From NCBI RefSeq assembly GCF_009870125.1, contig NC_046680.1, forward strand, positions 18,061,501 through 18,125,500: a stretch of DNA of 64,000 bases, given 5' to 3'. The DNA is from Drosophila pseudoobscura (lineage: Eukaryota; Arthropoda; Insecta; Diptera; Drosophilidae). This document shows positions 24,434 to 35,089 of this stretch, in pieces (position 1 is the stretch's first letter; the number at the start of each line of letters is the position of its first letter). Under the pieces are notes generated by a model. It was not told where the DNA came from. It saw nothing but the letters and a program-made list of their open reading frames with translations, and did not search any database. A program made the position numbers and the translations under genes.

Positions 24434-24541
24434 GTCAGTATATTTACGGTATATTTTGAAAATGAGGCGGTATGTTTCGGTATATTTCTGAGGGTCGGAC
24501 GGTATATTTCTATATATATCGATAGATCCGCGGTCACACTG
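24434..24541 (+). promoter_or_regulatory. core promoter block of the zinc-finger gene (motif 6 array, DRE, motif 1)
   Basis: Motif 6 (KTYRGTATWTTT of the published Drosophila core-promoter set) occurs as GTCAGTATATTT (24434-24445), TACGGTATATTT, TTCGGTATATTT (24476-24487) and a further GGTATATTT near 24501. A perfect DRE, TATCGATA, lies at 24517-24524 and a perfect motif 1, CGGTCACACTG, at 24531-24541. This is the TATA-less housekeeping promoter type. Initiation just downstream would give a leader of roughly 150-190 nt before the ATG at 24726. Confidence 0.8.
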
Positions 24542-24725
24542 CAAAAAACACAAAAATTTGTATAAAATTTGAATTTTATATCTGGAATTCCGTATATTTC
24601 TGTATATTCTCTATAATTCTCTCTAATCCTCTCTGGATTAAGCAATCCCGTTGATAAAGAGCTCTTGACAGAGACCAACTGGGTTGCTCATGACCCAACA
24701 CTAATGGCGTTGCGCAGCCGCAAAC

Positions 24726-26636
24726 ATGTCATGGCCTGGAAAATTGTTAATAACGTTTGAAAACTTCACCGCTGGCTTGGCAGCTTTGGCAAATGAGAAA
24801 AATGCAACGCCCTGTCCCAGCTGCTGTGACTGCAATTGTAAATGCTGTCGGGGACTCATACAAAAGTACGTGGCCTTCAATGGAGAACCTGTTGCTCCCT
24901 CCTCTACTGCTGGCGATGTCCAGAAAATGATGCTCTTCAGCACAGCGGACATGATGCTGTTGCTACAGTCGGCCCAGGCGCGCGACAATTTCTGGACCAA
25001 TAATTTCTACAAGGCCAATCTTCATGGAGATTATCAGGCGATTGGTGATGCCTTTACATCGAAGCGGAGACAGGTTGATCTTGGGAAGCTAGTGGGAATT
25101 ATGGACACCATTACAACTGGCTATCGACGCGCGGTGGGCCTTCTTGCTGGAACCGAGGCCCATGCAGCGCTCCGACCAAAGGCAGTAGCCCCATTCTATC
25201 CAGGTCTGCGTTGCGGCTGCCTAGATTGTGAGAAATGGCCCTGGCGAACCCTTAAGCAGGTGGAGGCGCATCAGCGTGAGCACAATATGGGCGACAATTG
25301 GCACTGTCAGATCTGCTATCGAAGCTTCTACCTTCAACACATGATCTGCTCCCACCTTAGGAGGAGCGTAAGGCGAGGCGGCTTCGGACAGCTAATGGAG
25401 AACGAAACCTACAAACAGCTGCTGGAGGACCAACGTCAACAGGAAGGGCAATCGAGCCGGGCGCCTCCTAATATCCAGGAGATGACAATCAGCATGCCGC
25501 AGGGCGTCCATCTCGATTTCATAAAGGAACTAAAAGTGGGCCCTTTGAGACGTAAACGTTGCACTCTTAGCAAATGTCCGCGATGTAAACACGAGTATCA
25601 CTTTCCTTTCAGCCATCAGCTTCACATGCGCCGTCATCAAGAACAGGGAAAGGATACGATGACACCTTGCCCCACCTGTTGGCGGTCTTTCCGTACGCGT
25701 CTTTGTCTTCTGAAGCATCAGAAAAGAGCTCGCATGGCATGTCGTCTGAGATACCGGCCGTTCAGTTGTCGCAGCTGCCGCTGGAGATTCCAAATATGGT
25801 CTGCCCTGAGGGCCCATGTGCACAGGCTGCATCAGCGAAGGAAACCATGTCTGATATGCCAGAAGCCCACAGTGAGTCGATGTTGCTGCGCCCACTCTGC
25901 CAAAGAGTGCCGTGAGGCCATCAAGAAGCATCGAGAGCAGTTGCGCCTGCAGCGTGGACCCCCGAAGGTGAACAGAAAGCAGCCCAAACCGGTGTGCAGC
26001 ATCTGCTCGCAAGAGTTTGGCAACAACTTCCTTCTGAAAGTGCACATGAATAAAAAGCATTTACACCGGCGCGATTTTTCATGCGAAATGTGTGGATTGG
26101 CATTCTACAGTCAGGGCTTGATGCAAGTCCACCGAAAAGCGGTCCATCTAATGACTAAGAAAATTCACTGCAAGGTCTGTGATCTCACCATCAAGGATAA
26201 GAGCAATTATAGGCGCCACTGCCAGAGCCAGAGACACCTGGATAAGTTGGGCCAAGAAGCCAAGGACCGGGGCGAAACCTTAGAGATAAAGTCTTTCAAA
26301 ATCCGGAAACCAAATGTTCCAGTTCACTGTGCGCCGTGTGGTGTCACACTCAAAAGCGATATCAATCAGCATCTCCAGACTATTAAGCATAAGCGAAATT
26401 ATACAAAATCAAAAGCAATTAAAGCGGAAAGAGAAGATTCCTTGGAACAATCCAACGAGCGACAGGATGCTGTTGGCTCGGAGCCGTGTAGATTCCAGAA
26501 ACCCGAAAAAGTGAGCTACTGCGACACCTGTAATCATACGATCATTGGAACTATGCACAGGCACTTCAAATCAAAAAAGCATAGGGATAAGATGATAAGT
26601 GTCCAAGAAAAAAGAGCGACCAAGGGGGATTCTTAA
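24726..26636 (+). CDS. multi-C2H2 zinc-finger protein, 636 aa, single exon
   Basis: Probable nuclear nucleic-acid-binding protein that I cannot name with certainty. The first 150 residues have a Cys-rich knot (CPSCCDCNCKCC, about residues 29-41) and an otherwise unknown domain. About eleven zinc fingers follow: residues 164-186 and 193-215, then a spacer, 284-304, 315-335, 348-369, 375-400, 424-445, 453-474, 482-504, 535-555 and 599-619. The last three have the longer His spacing of U1-type, dsRNA-binding-like fingers (NYRRHCQSQRH, INQHLQTIKH, MHRHFKSKKH), so RNA binding is possible. Linkers are not the TGEKP type. There are no introns. AATAAA lies at 26768-26773. The start is the first ATG after the promoter block and gives full length. 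Fast-evolving single-copy fly gene; a precise orthologue needs a protein search. Confidence 0.9.
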   Translation: MSWPGKLLITFENFTAGLAALANEKNATPCPSCCDCNCKCCRGLIQKYVAFNGEPVAPSSTAGDVQKMMLFSTADMMLLLQSAQARDNFWTNNFYKANLHGDYQAIGDAFTSKRRQVDLGKLVGIMDTITTGYRRAVGLLAGTEAHAALRPKAVAPFYPGLRCGCLDCEKWPWRTLKQVEAHQREHNMGDNWHCQICYRSFYLQHMICSHLRRSVRRGGFGQLMENETYKQLLEDQRQQEGQSSRAPPNIQEMTISMPQGVHLDFIKELKVGPLRRKRCTLSKCPRCKHEYHFPFSHQLHMRRHQEQGKDTMTPCPTCWRSFRTRLCLLKHQKRARMACRLRYRPFSCRSCRWRFQIWSALRAHVHRLHQRRKPCLICQKPTVSRCCCAHSAKECREAIKKHREQLRLQRGPPKVNRKQPKPVCSICSQEFGNNFLLKVHMNKKHLHRRDFSCEMCGLAFYSQGLMQVHRKAVHLMTKKIHCKVCDLTIKDKSNYRRHCQSQRHLDKLGQEAKDRGETLEIKSFKIRKPNVPVHCAPCGVTLKSDINQHLQTIKHKRNYTKSKAIKAEREDSLEQSNERQDAVGSEPCRFQKPEKVSYCDTCNHTIIGTMHRHFKSKKHRDKMISVQEKRATKGDS

Positions 26637-26779
26637 GTCATATTTTTAATCCCCTATAGTTATTTTCAAACTTATATCGCAGCCGTCAACTCTGGTGTTT
26701 TCTATTGTAAAATCGAAAATGGATGCACAAGAACAACTATTATTAATTCAAGCTGTTATCCTGTTTAAATAAAGGGGGT

Positions 26780-27480
26780 GTATATGTGTAGCAGATCGGG
26801 GAATCTGATCTGATTGAGCCGGATGGCATCGCTGTCGACTAAATGTACAGTAGCATTTACTGGCATGAAGTCGGCATGTGACTTTGTGGAAGGTGGTTGA
26901 CTAATCGCGTTCCCTGGTCTTCGAGCCGCGTCGCGGCTGCATGTACTGGATAGACTCCATTGATCAAGACGACGGGCCAGAGCCGCAGCCCAACAACAAG
27001 CGGCAAGTAGGGCCGAATGCGTCAAAGCTTTAGATCGAAGCCAAAAGTCACAGCATCAAGCTATTGCTGGCAAATGGCACAAATGAGCTCTGCAATGAAT
27101 GGATCATGGCGGCTCCGGGAACACTTCGTGCACCGACAAGATATACGTGATCAAAGACTTCTTATCCGGTTCGTTGTTGTCCCGTCTGGAAAAGACTATT
27201 AGGTGGTAGCTATACTATCAAAGATTTTTATTGTCTTACCAATAGACGTCCTTCCTGACGTTCTTCTCCCGAGCGATGGTTGCGATCCCGTGTCATTCCA
27301 CGCACCTGCTGGTAAATGGAAGCCACTGGGTGTTCCGACTAGATTGCCGCTGTAGGGGCTCTCAGCCTCCACTCGTTTTCCACTCGTTCACATTTGGCCT
27401 CTTGATGTTGGCCCCATTCTCCACCAGAAACATGATTACCAGGTTTTTACGGGGAACAAGTCCTTTTGTGGTTTTTTGAA
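26780..27480. pseudogene. degenerate gene relics (YWTD-like and ankyrin-like fragments)
   Basis: On the + strand 26805-27000 reads in shifting frames like part of an LDL-receptor YWTD propeller: LIEPDGIAVD, then SSIYWHEVG, then PRRGCMYWIDSID, with stops and frame changes between. 27139-27210 (+) gives CTDKIYVIKDFLSGSLLSRL. On the - strand 27470-27380 reads KNLVIMFLVENGANIKRPNV, an ankyrin-repeat helix pair, followed by stops; a reversed AATAAA lies near 27226. None of these forms an intact frame. They look like decayed exons or inserted fragments. The assignments rest on short motif similarity only. Confidence 0.35.
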
Positions 27481-27678
27481 TTTGTTTATCGAGCTACACA
27501 TCAGCTGAGATAATCCTTTTATCGATTTCAGACTTCGGTATTGTATTGCATGTGATTATTTGTATCAAACTGATTTGCATGCCTTGATTTATATAATTTA
27601 CATTTTGTATGTATTTTGAAATAAAATTTGTAGAAAAACAAAGAAAAAGTTAAAGAAATTAAAATTGGTTTATCGATT

Positions 27679-27756
27679 ATCAGCTGATAAAATGTATCGA
27701 TAAGATATACCGAAATATACGGCCTCATTTTAAAAATATACCGTAAATATACTGAC
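27679..27756 (-). promoter_or_regulatory. orphan promoter block in - orientation (E-box, DRE, motif 6 array)
   Basis: Read on the - strand: GTCAGTATATTT (27756-27745), ACGGTATATTTTTAAAATGAGG, TTCGGTATAT, the DRE TATCGATA (27695-27702) and the motif 5 E-box ATCAGCTGAT (27679-27688). It is nearly the same block as at 24434 but points left, where only gene relics remain, so it may be the promoter of a lost gene or one side of a bidirectional promoter shared with NAT1. Confidence 0.6.
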
Positions 27757-27779
27757 GAATTGCTTCTTCCAGCCTCTCA

Positions 27780-27864
27780 TTCCACACTGATGCGCATCTC
27801 TAATTCACATTTTCAGCTTGCGTGTTGGCCATACGGAATACGAAATTAGTGAAAATAAAGGTTA
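27780..27864 (+). promoter_or_regulatory. possible NAT1 transcription start and untranslated first exon
   Basis: Just right of the divergent promoter block, the + strand has TTTTCAGCTTGCG (initiator-like) and then a leader-like stretch ending AAATAAAG|GTTAGTAC, a plausible 5' splice site near 27859. Inferred from position and splice consensus only; a cap-analysis or cDNA would settle it. Confidence 0.3.
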
Positions 27865-30440
27865 GTACAATGAATTTGGGAAGGACTTGGTAGGCCGTCC
27901 TTTTTCCTCCTACTTTTGATCGAAAAGGCAAAGTGAACTTGGTTAAAAAGTGAATTTAAAATTATAGCCTCAAAATTTGCCATGATGATTTAGAGAAAAC
28001 CGATTTTTTGTGTATGTACATATGTGTCTGTGTAGCACGTCCTCGTTTCTTTATGGCGAAAAAGTCATGCTGGGAAATCAATAAAAGTGAGATGGAAAAT
28101 GATTAGTGCAATTTGCTTTTCGATGTGAAAATTGACAATGTTTAAACTGGAAAAGGCAATAGGGGACAGAACATTTAAAAGACAAACTAAATGAATCACT
28201 CGGAAGTACAAGCACAAAGAAAGTTGCCTGTGTGTGTGTGTATGTACACATATTCATGCAACAAAATGGCGGAGGCACATTGGAAAATCTCAAATGCTGT
28301 TGACGTTGCTCTAACAGTGTGTCTTCCCCCTTTGGAAGACCCCGCCACCCCTGGTGGGTGAGTTTGAGTTTTTCGATTTTCCTTCGGCCAGCTTCACTTT
28401 GTGTGTTTCCGTGTGCGCCGTATCTTCTCGCTTAGATGATCTGTGAACAAACACACACACATATGCCTACGAATTGTGTCTGTATTGTTGCACTTTGTTC
28501 GCCCTGTTTTCGTCATTGTAAAAATTGAGTGCGCCTTAGCGGAATGAAAGTAGGAGGAGACGAAGGCCTCTGGGATCGGTTCAAGATACGAGATATTCCA
28601 TCATACAACAGCCCCCACAACCACAAGAGAGTTTTATAACGTGGGTGTGCCATTTGGTTGGTTAAATATGCACCTCTCAGACCAGCAAACACTTGTACAC
28701 GGGCCACGCGCTGGAATTGAGGTCAAAATCATCCACAACTGGGTCTTACGTCGTGGGGGAGGGAGGGCCCGAGGCGCGGTCGGGTCGGGTCGGGGTCGTC
28801 GACGCCTCGTTGCAGTGACTGACACGGGGTGGATTTTCACATTGGCCACATTTTGGGGGGATGTTTAGAAGGCACTATTGCAGGCAATACTTGCGAGTCG
28901 AATACGGATATACATACAAATATACAGACTCGAGACTAGGCTTAGGACCAAAGACGGGCCAGGGTTGTTCAAGCTGCTTCGATATACACACACACACTCA
29001 CATAAATATACATATATAGTACATAGATAGACTTCAATCAATTAAGGCAAGGCAAGGCTAGCAAATTCAGAAAAAATAAACAAAGTGACTCATGTCCAAG
29101 TGTGCAATGAGGGAATGTTTTACCACTCTGCCGTTGACTAAACACGCTAATCAACGCAGTTCTCCCCTCGTCTGTGACTATGCCTAGTATATGCGTATCG
29201 GGAGCGAGTCTGTTCATTTCTTGGGGTCAAGGCACTTTAATTCGATGGCGCAGAAGACCAGCATCGAGCGAGCGAGACAGCTAGCAGGCGACCGACCGAG
29301 CTCCAAAGCAGAGGCCATAAACCTCCACACAAAGAAAGGACACTGACACTGGCTGTGGCTGTGGCTGTGGTGCGCCGTTCTTGCGCATCAGCTTCTAGCA
29401 ATTTGGTTACTTTTCGTATCCCCATCCCGCTCGCTTCGTGGGCCGCATTCTTCCAGTTTCCATTGTGGGGTATGGGAGTAGCACGAACGAGCGTGAGAGC
29501 AAACAAAGAAAGCTGGAACAAAGAAGTAGTGAGGCCCACCATATGATTCAATTCGAGCGAAAGTAATTTGGATTTGTTTGAACTAAACCACACATGCTGT
29601 CGTTGAGATACATCTAGAAAATATTGATTTTTTCACAACAAAACTCGTTCGTATATTATTGTTTAATTATTCTTAAATATTACTGTGCTAAATTACCAAC
29701 GGATGGCAACGCCGTGCCAGCAAACAAAGCAAGTACGAAGAGAGAGTGAGAAAGAACAGAACGTAACGGAACGGAAAAGCAGTGAAATGAACTTGAATTT
29801 GTTTTATTTGGCGAGGCTATTTCCATAAAGTACTTCCAGTTTGCATTGACTATCCATTGCCGAGTGCAGGTGCAACAGTTATGTGGCGAAAATAACTGTA
29901 ATTACTGTGTGGAGACTATATATCTCCTATAAGTGAGGCGATTAGTTTTCCTGTACATTTGTGTCACAATACGAGCTAGTGCTAGCGTAAGCTCTGAATA
30001 CAGTCTATTTGATCCCTTCTCCCAAGTCGGTTATAAATTTGTTTTGATTTTGGTTCCCAAATTCTTTCATTGCTTGACACAGGACTTCCATATACGCAAG
30101 GCAGCCCAAGTGTAACGGAACTGAGAGACTAATCCCCCAGTTACCACGCAGGCCTCAGCTGAACAAGAATAAGAAGACGAAGAAGCAACCCAACCGAACG
30201 GAAGGAACGCCTCCACTCGAGTCTCAACGCAACCTACCCTACTGTCTCTGTGTGCGTGCACGTGTGTGTTGTCAGATTTGTGTGTGTGTCCCGTTTCTGT
30301 ATTGAAGGATCAGGCCAGATCCGACCAGGAGGAGCAACCAGCAGCCAGCGGTATCCCCCAAACGACCGACCACCACCACACACTAGACGGAGCTCGCTCG
30401 TTGCACCTGTGTTCACAGCTGCAATTTATATTTCGCCCCG
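27865..30440. other. NAT1 upstream region, probably leader and intron
   Basis: No coding frame is seen. It holds CA/TG runs (near 28221, 28451 and 28987), a G-rich stretch at 28756-28800 and short purine-rich tracts. 30100-30440 has the A/C-rich, low-structure look of a long 5' untranslated leader and leads into the NAT1 frame. Confidence 0.4.
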
Positions 30441-30497
30441 AGTTGATCTAGAAAAATCATCACCATTCCTCTATCAACGTACGACGCCGCTCCCCTT

Positions 30498-33400
30498 TTG
30501 CACTCTTACGACGACAGTCCGCAACGTTGGGAGCACACCAACGGGCACCAGGCAGGCGTCATCATAGATCAGTTTCGGAGCGGTAAAACGATCACCATTG
30601 AGGGAGGCACCAGCACCGGTGATACGACGAGCATCGGCGGCGGCAGCGATTTAAGACTGGTAATAACGGCGAACCCCAGCGAGATCGAGCGCAATTACGA
30701 TCAGCTTACCAATCGTGGTGGCGGCGGAGGCGGTGGCGTTATAGGCGTCAGCTGCGGTGGCCAAACCCCACCGACACCAACGGTCGGGAAAACCCTGCTC
30801 AATACCAGTCCCAATCTTTTGCCGATTACCACAGCGACAGATACGTTCAACAATCTTAAGAATCTGGTGAAGATCGACAAGGGCTCAACACCCGCATCGA
30901 ACCAAGGAGGCGGCAACTATCGCAAGGGCTCGAACAGTTCTAGCTACAAGTCCGGCGGTGGAGTATCCCCAGCCATAAGCAACAGCAGCGAGGGTTTGGG
31001 TGGTAGAAACGGCAGCCGTTCATCTGGTGGCCCAACTGGACACTTTTCCACTGGCTATAGTAAAAATTCCGCCAAAATTCGTCAACACGATAGTGAGGTG
31101 AGCCCAAGACCTCGACGATCTTACCAGGGTGACTCGTCGTCGTCGCGTTACTATCAAAAGAATAGTGACATTTTGGGTCAAAGCATCAACAACCAGCAGC
31201 TCGGCAGCTCCGACAGCTACAACGGCTCTGGACGATATTCTTCGAGTGATCAGCAAGGCGGAGCGCATCGTGGTAGTCGCAGCTATCACTCCAACTCCGA
31301 TGGCAGCTATAATAATCGATCAATAAACTCCAACTCCACCGGCGGTCCTGCTGGCGGAGCAAGCGGCGGAAGTAGTGGCGGCGGCGGCGGTGGCAGTAAT
31401 TACCGCTCATCCCGCAACTACGAGAACGGCAATGGAAGCAACGGACAACAGTCGCGTTACGGCAACGGCAACTCCTCGTCCAACTACAACGGAGCTGCAT
31501 CTAACTCAATTAACAAGTCGTCGTACGGGCATTCGCGTGGTGGCAACGATGGAGTCGTGAGCGGAGTTCGTCGCGAAGAATACCCCAACAACTACCGCGA
31601 CAGCTACGAAGACTCTCCCTCACATCAACGATACAACAATACTAACAGCCAAGAGCGAAACGGAGGTGCTGGAGCAGCAGGCCCCCGATCTGGCTACAAT
31701 AGGGCCCCCGAAACGGATCGCTACGATCGTGGTGCGGCCGCCAGTCGTCCTACTGCCGTTCGTAACGGAAATGCGCCTGCTCAGGTTTCAGCTTCAACTT
31801 CCAATTCTTCGAATCATTCTTTGAACAACTCTGCCCACTCGGCAGCCACTTCTCAGCAATCACAGTCGTCACAGCAGCACCAACACCAACAGCAGCAGCA
31901 GCAGCATCAACAACAACAGCAACAGCAGCAGCAATCACAGGCAGCAGGAGGCACCAAGGGAAACACTCCTCCGCCAATTACTGGTCGTTGGATACCACCA
32001 TCGTTGCGTCCGCAGCATGGACTTACGCAGAGCGAGAAGAACGATGCCGTGTTCCGGCGCGTAAGGGGAATACTGAACAAGCTAACGCCCGAGAAATTCC
32101 AGGAGCTGAGCGATGAACTGCTGCAACTTGACCTCAATTCGATTGTCATTTTGAATGGTGTGATCTTGCTGATCTTTGACAAGGCATTGGATGAGCCCAA
32201 GTACTCGTCTATGTACGCACAGCTGTGCAAGCGCCTGTCCGAGGAAGCACCATCGTTTGATAAGGAACCAAACAACTCTTGCACTTTCCTGCGACTCCTG
32301 ATCGCCGTCTGTCGCGACAAGTTTAACAATCGTCTGAAGCGTGACGAGAACGACAACAGCAGACCGCCGCCAGAAAATGAGGCCGACGAGGAGGAACGCC
32401 GCCACCTGGCGAAGCAGCGCATGCTCGGCAACGTTAAATTTATTGGGGAGCTCAACAAGCTCGACATGCTGTCGAAGACCGTGCTGCATCAGTGCATCAT
32501 GGAGCTACTGGACAAGAAGAAGAAGCGTACGGCCGGTGCGCAGGAAATGTGCGAGGACATGGAATGCCTGGCTCAGTTGCTCAAGACTTGCGGCAAGAAT
32601 CTGGATTCAGAACAGGGCAAAGAGCTGATGAATCAGTACTTCGAGACGTTGGAACGTCGATCAAAGTCAACTGAATATCCACCAAGGATACGCTTCATGC
32701 TAAAGGATGTCATCGAGCTGCGACTGAACCATTGGATTCCACGCAAGGTTGGCACCGCCGAGGGACCCGTCCCCATAAAGCAAATACGCTCGGACGACGA
32801 CTCTATCATACGCACCCCCTTCCCCAATCGCAATCGCGATATGCGCAACAACGATCGCGATTCCGACAGCTGGATGAACCGATTCCACTTGAATATCCAG
32901 CCTGGCTATAATGATATGTTCAGCGGGCTAAGTGTCACCGGATCCTCTCCCATTGTGTCCCCGTAAGTAGAAACTTTCCGACTTCCAGCATTCCAGCTAT
33001 TTTCGATGGATGCTAATAAATGCTCTCTTCCAGATTCGCCACCAGCTCGAATCGGGACCGAGATCGCGATAATCGCCAGTACAACAATCGCGGCGACCGC
33101 AATCGCGACCAGAACGGTGGCGGCGGCGGCGGAAACTACAACAATCGCTACAACAAGCACAACCAGAACGGTGGAGGAAATGGCGGAGGAGGGTCATCTG
33201 GTAACCGGGACCGAGACCGGGATGATTCGCGCAGGAACAACGACCGGGACAGGGACCGCAACGACGGACAATATGGCGGTAATCAGCTGCTGGGCAGCAA
33301 GGAGCTAGCGCCGCGTTTCAAGCGCAATTTGATCACCACGAACCAGGATGCGGTGGAAAACTTGCAAATGCGCCCGGCGGCCAACTCCTTGCTTTTCCGA

Positions 33401-35089
33401 GCGGCCAACCAAAACCAGAAGTTCCCAGCCACGTTGCCCATGTCGACGCCACCCAACAGCAGCCAGGGCAAGGACCAGGGACCGCTATCCAATTCCCACT
33501 ATCCATTGCTGGGTACTCCCACATCCCATCTGATTAATCCCACACGTCCATCGTCCACCCCGTCTGCGGAATACGCGGATAACAAGACACTCCACGGAGT
33601 TCAGCAAGAGAGGACCCTTAAGGCGACCTCATCGTCGCCCAACTTCAGCTCGGGTGGCTCGAGGGAGAAATTAGATGAGCAGAGCGCGGACGCCCAATCC
33701 TCAAAGTCTTCGAACGACGGCAAAGAACAGCAACAAGCGAAGAGTGGTTCCGTGGAGAGACCTAGCACACCATCAGGCAATGGCTCGGCCAAGCAACAGA
33801 AGAAGGATAAGTATACCAGCAAGGAGGAACAGGGCAAGAAAGCCACCCTCTACTTCAAGGAGAAGTTCTTCTACGACGAGGAGCCAAAGGATGAGGAGAC
33901 AGAGGTCGAAGCTCCAGCGCCAGCTGCAGAGCAGGAAGGGGAAACACCAATACCCTCCCTCAAATCTGACCGATTCACTGAGCTAGTTGAGGGATTCCTC
34001 GAGCTGAAACTGCCCGAGAAGTCCCTGAAGGATGTGTGCATGAACTTGCTGATGGATGTGTTGGACCGTGTGAATGATGTCTACTTGGAGCGCGTCGTGC
34101 GCTTCTTGCAGACATTACGCAAACAGTCGAGCATCAAGCCGAACATTGTGGTGGAGGTCTTCAAGCAGTTGGTCAACAAGATGAACGAGCGCGAAGCTCT
34201 CAATCCGAGGATCACGGCCCTCGTGGCGAGTGTCCTGAGCAAGGCCGTATGCGAGCCAGCTCTGCTGAAGCTGAACGACATTGCCAACTACACGGACAAT
34301 GGGCAGCACTTCCCGCTTTTCCTCTTGGTGCTGCAGCAGCTGCATAAGAGCATTGGCAAGGAGGCCTTGGAGGAGAAGTTCCGAGCAAGTAAAATTGACC
34401 TGATGAACAGTCTGCCAGAGGTTGATCGTAACAAGGAGAGACTGGCCGAAATACTCGAGGATCGCAATCTTTCCTTCCTTTATCCGTTGTTGAAAGTGCA
34501 GGCCGAGATGATGAAGCAGTTGCTGGTCGATCCCAGTCCGACCAACTTCTACAAGTGGATCAAATCGAATGTGGACAACAAGTACTACAAGGACCCCGGC
34601 TTTATTCAGTCCCTCATGACCGTAGTGGTGAAGTATATAACCAAGGAGACGACACTGGCCCCCAATCTGGATCCAAAGGAAGCTCCGGAGAAGTCCGTTA
34701 CCCAGAAGGAGCAGCAACTGCTGGAGAACTATAGTCAGATGCTGCAGACCTTCCTTGGGCAAAACGAACTGCAACTGATCGCGTTGTATGCCTTGCAGGC
34801 GTTCTGCTTTAAAGAGAATTTCCCCAAAGGTAAGTCGATGCAGAACTGACTACTTTCATTCCCATTTTCTCCAAGAGTTGCCCCCTAACCATTTGCTTTG
34901 TCCGCTTTAGGCATGCTGTGCCGTTGGTTCAAATATCTGTACGAGTCTGAAATCATCGAGGAGGAAGCATTCGTCTCTTGGAAGGAGGAGATTTCCGACA
35001 AATATCCAGGCAAAGGATCCGCTCTGTTCCAAGTGAACGCCTGGCTGACTTGGCTACAAGAAGCCGAGTCCGAGGACGATGAGGATTAA
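30498..35089 (+). CDS. NAT1: NAT1 / eIF4G2 (DAP5, p97) translation factor, about 1,430-1,480 aa
   Basis: Cytoplasmic eIF4G relative that supports cap-independent and alternative translation; it lacks the eIF4E- and PABP-binding N-terminus of eIF4G. Three exons: to 32962, 33034-34829 and 34911-35089, joined in frame. Numbering from 30498: a low-complexity Gly/Ser/Asn/Tyr-rich region, a poly-Gln tract (about residues 450-485), GRWIPPSLRP, then the MIF4G domain (about 515-745, with RGILNKLTPEKF), an Arg/Asp/Asn-rich linker across the first intron, an MA3 domain (about 1130-1260) and a C-terminal W2 domain with the aromatic/acidic end (WLTWLQEAESEDDED). The frame is open from a stop at 30444, but the first in-frame ATG is about 1.7 kb on, inside MIF4G. 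Initiation must therefore be at a non-AUG codon, as known for vertebrate NAT1 (GUG), or in an unseen upstream exon. The 5' limit given (a TTG) is nominal. CTG at 30657 has A at -3 and G at +4 and is the best single candidate. The 3' UTR extends to AATAAA at about 35773. Confidence 0.93.
31855..31940 (+). repeat. CAG/CAA repeat encoding poly-Gln/His in NAT1
   Basis: Mixed CAG, CAA and CAT/CAC codons encode a Gln-rich tract interrupted by His. The mixture of synonymous codons limits slippage. The tract lies in the poorly conserved linker before MIF4G. Confidence 0.85.
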
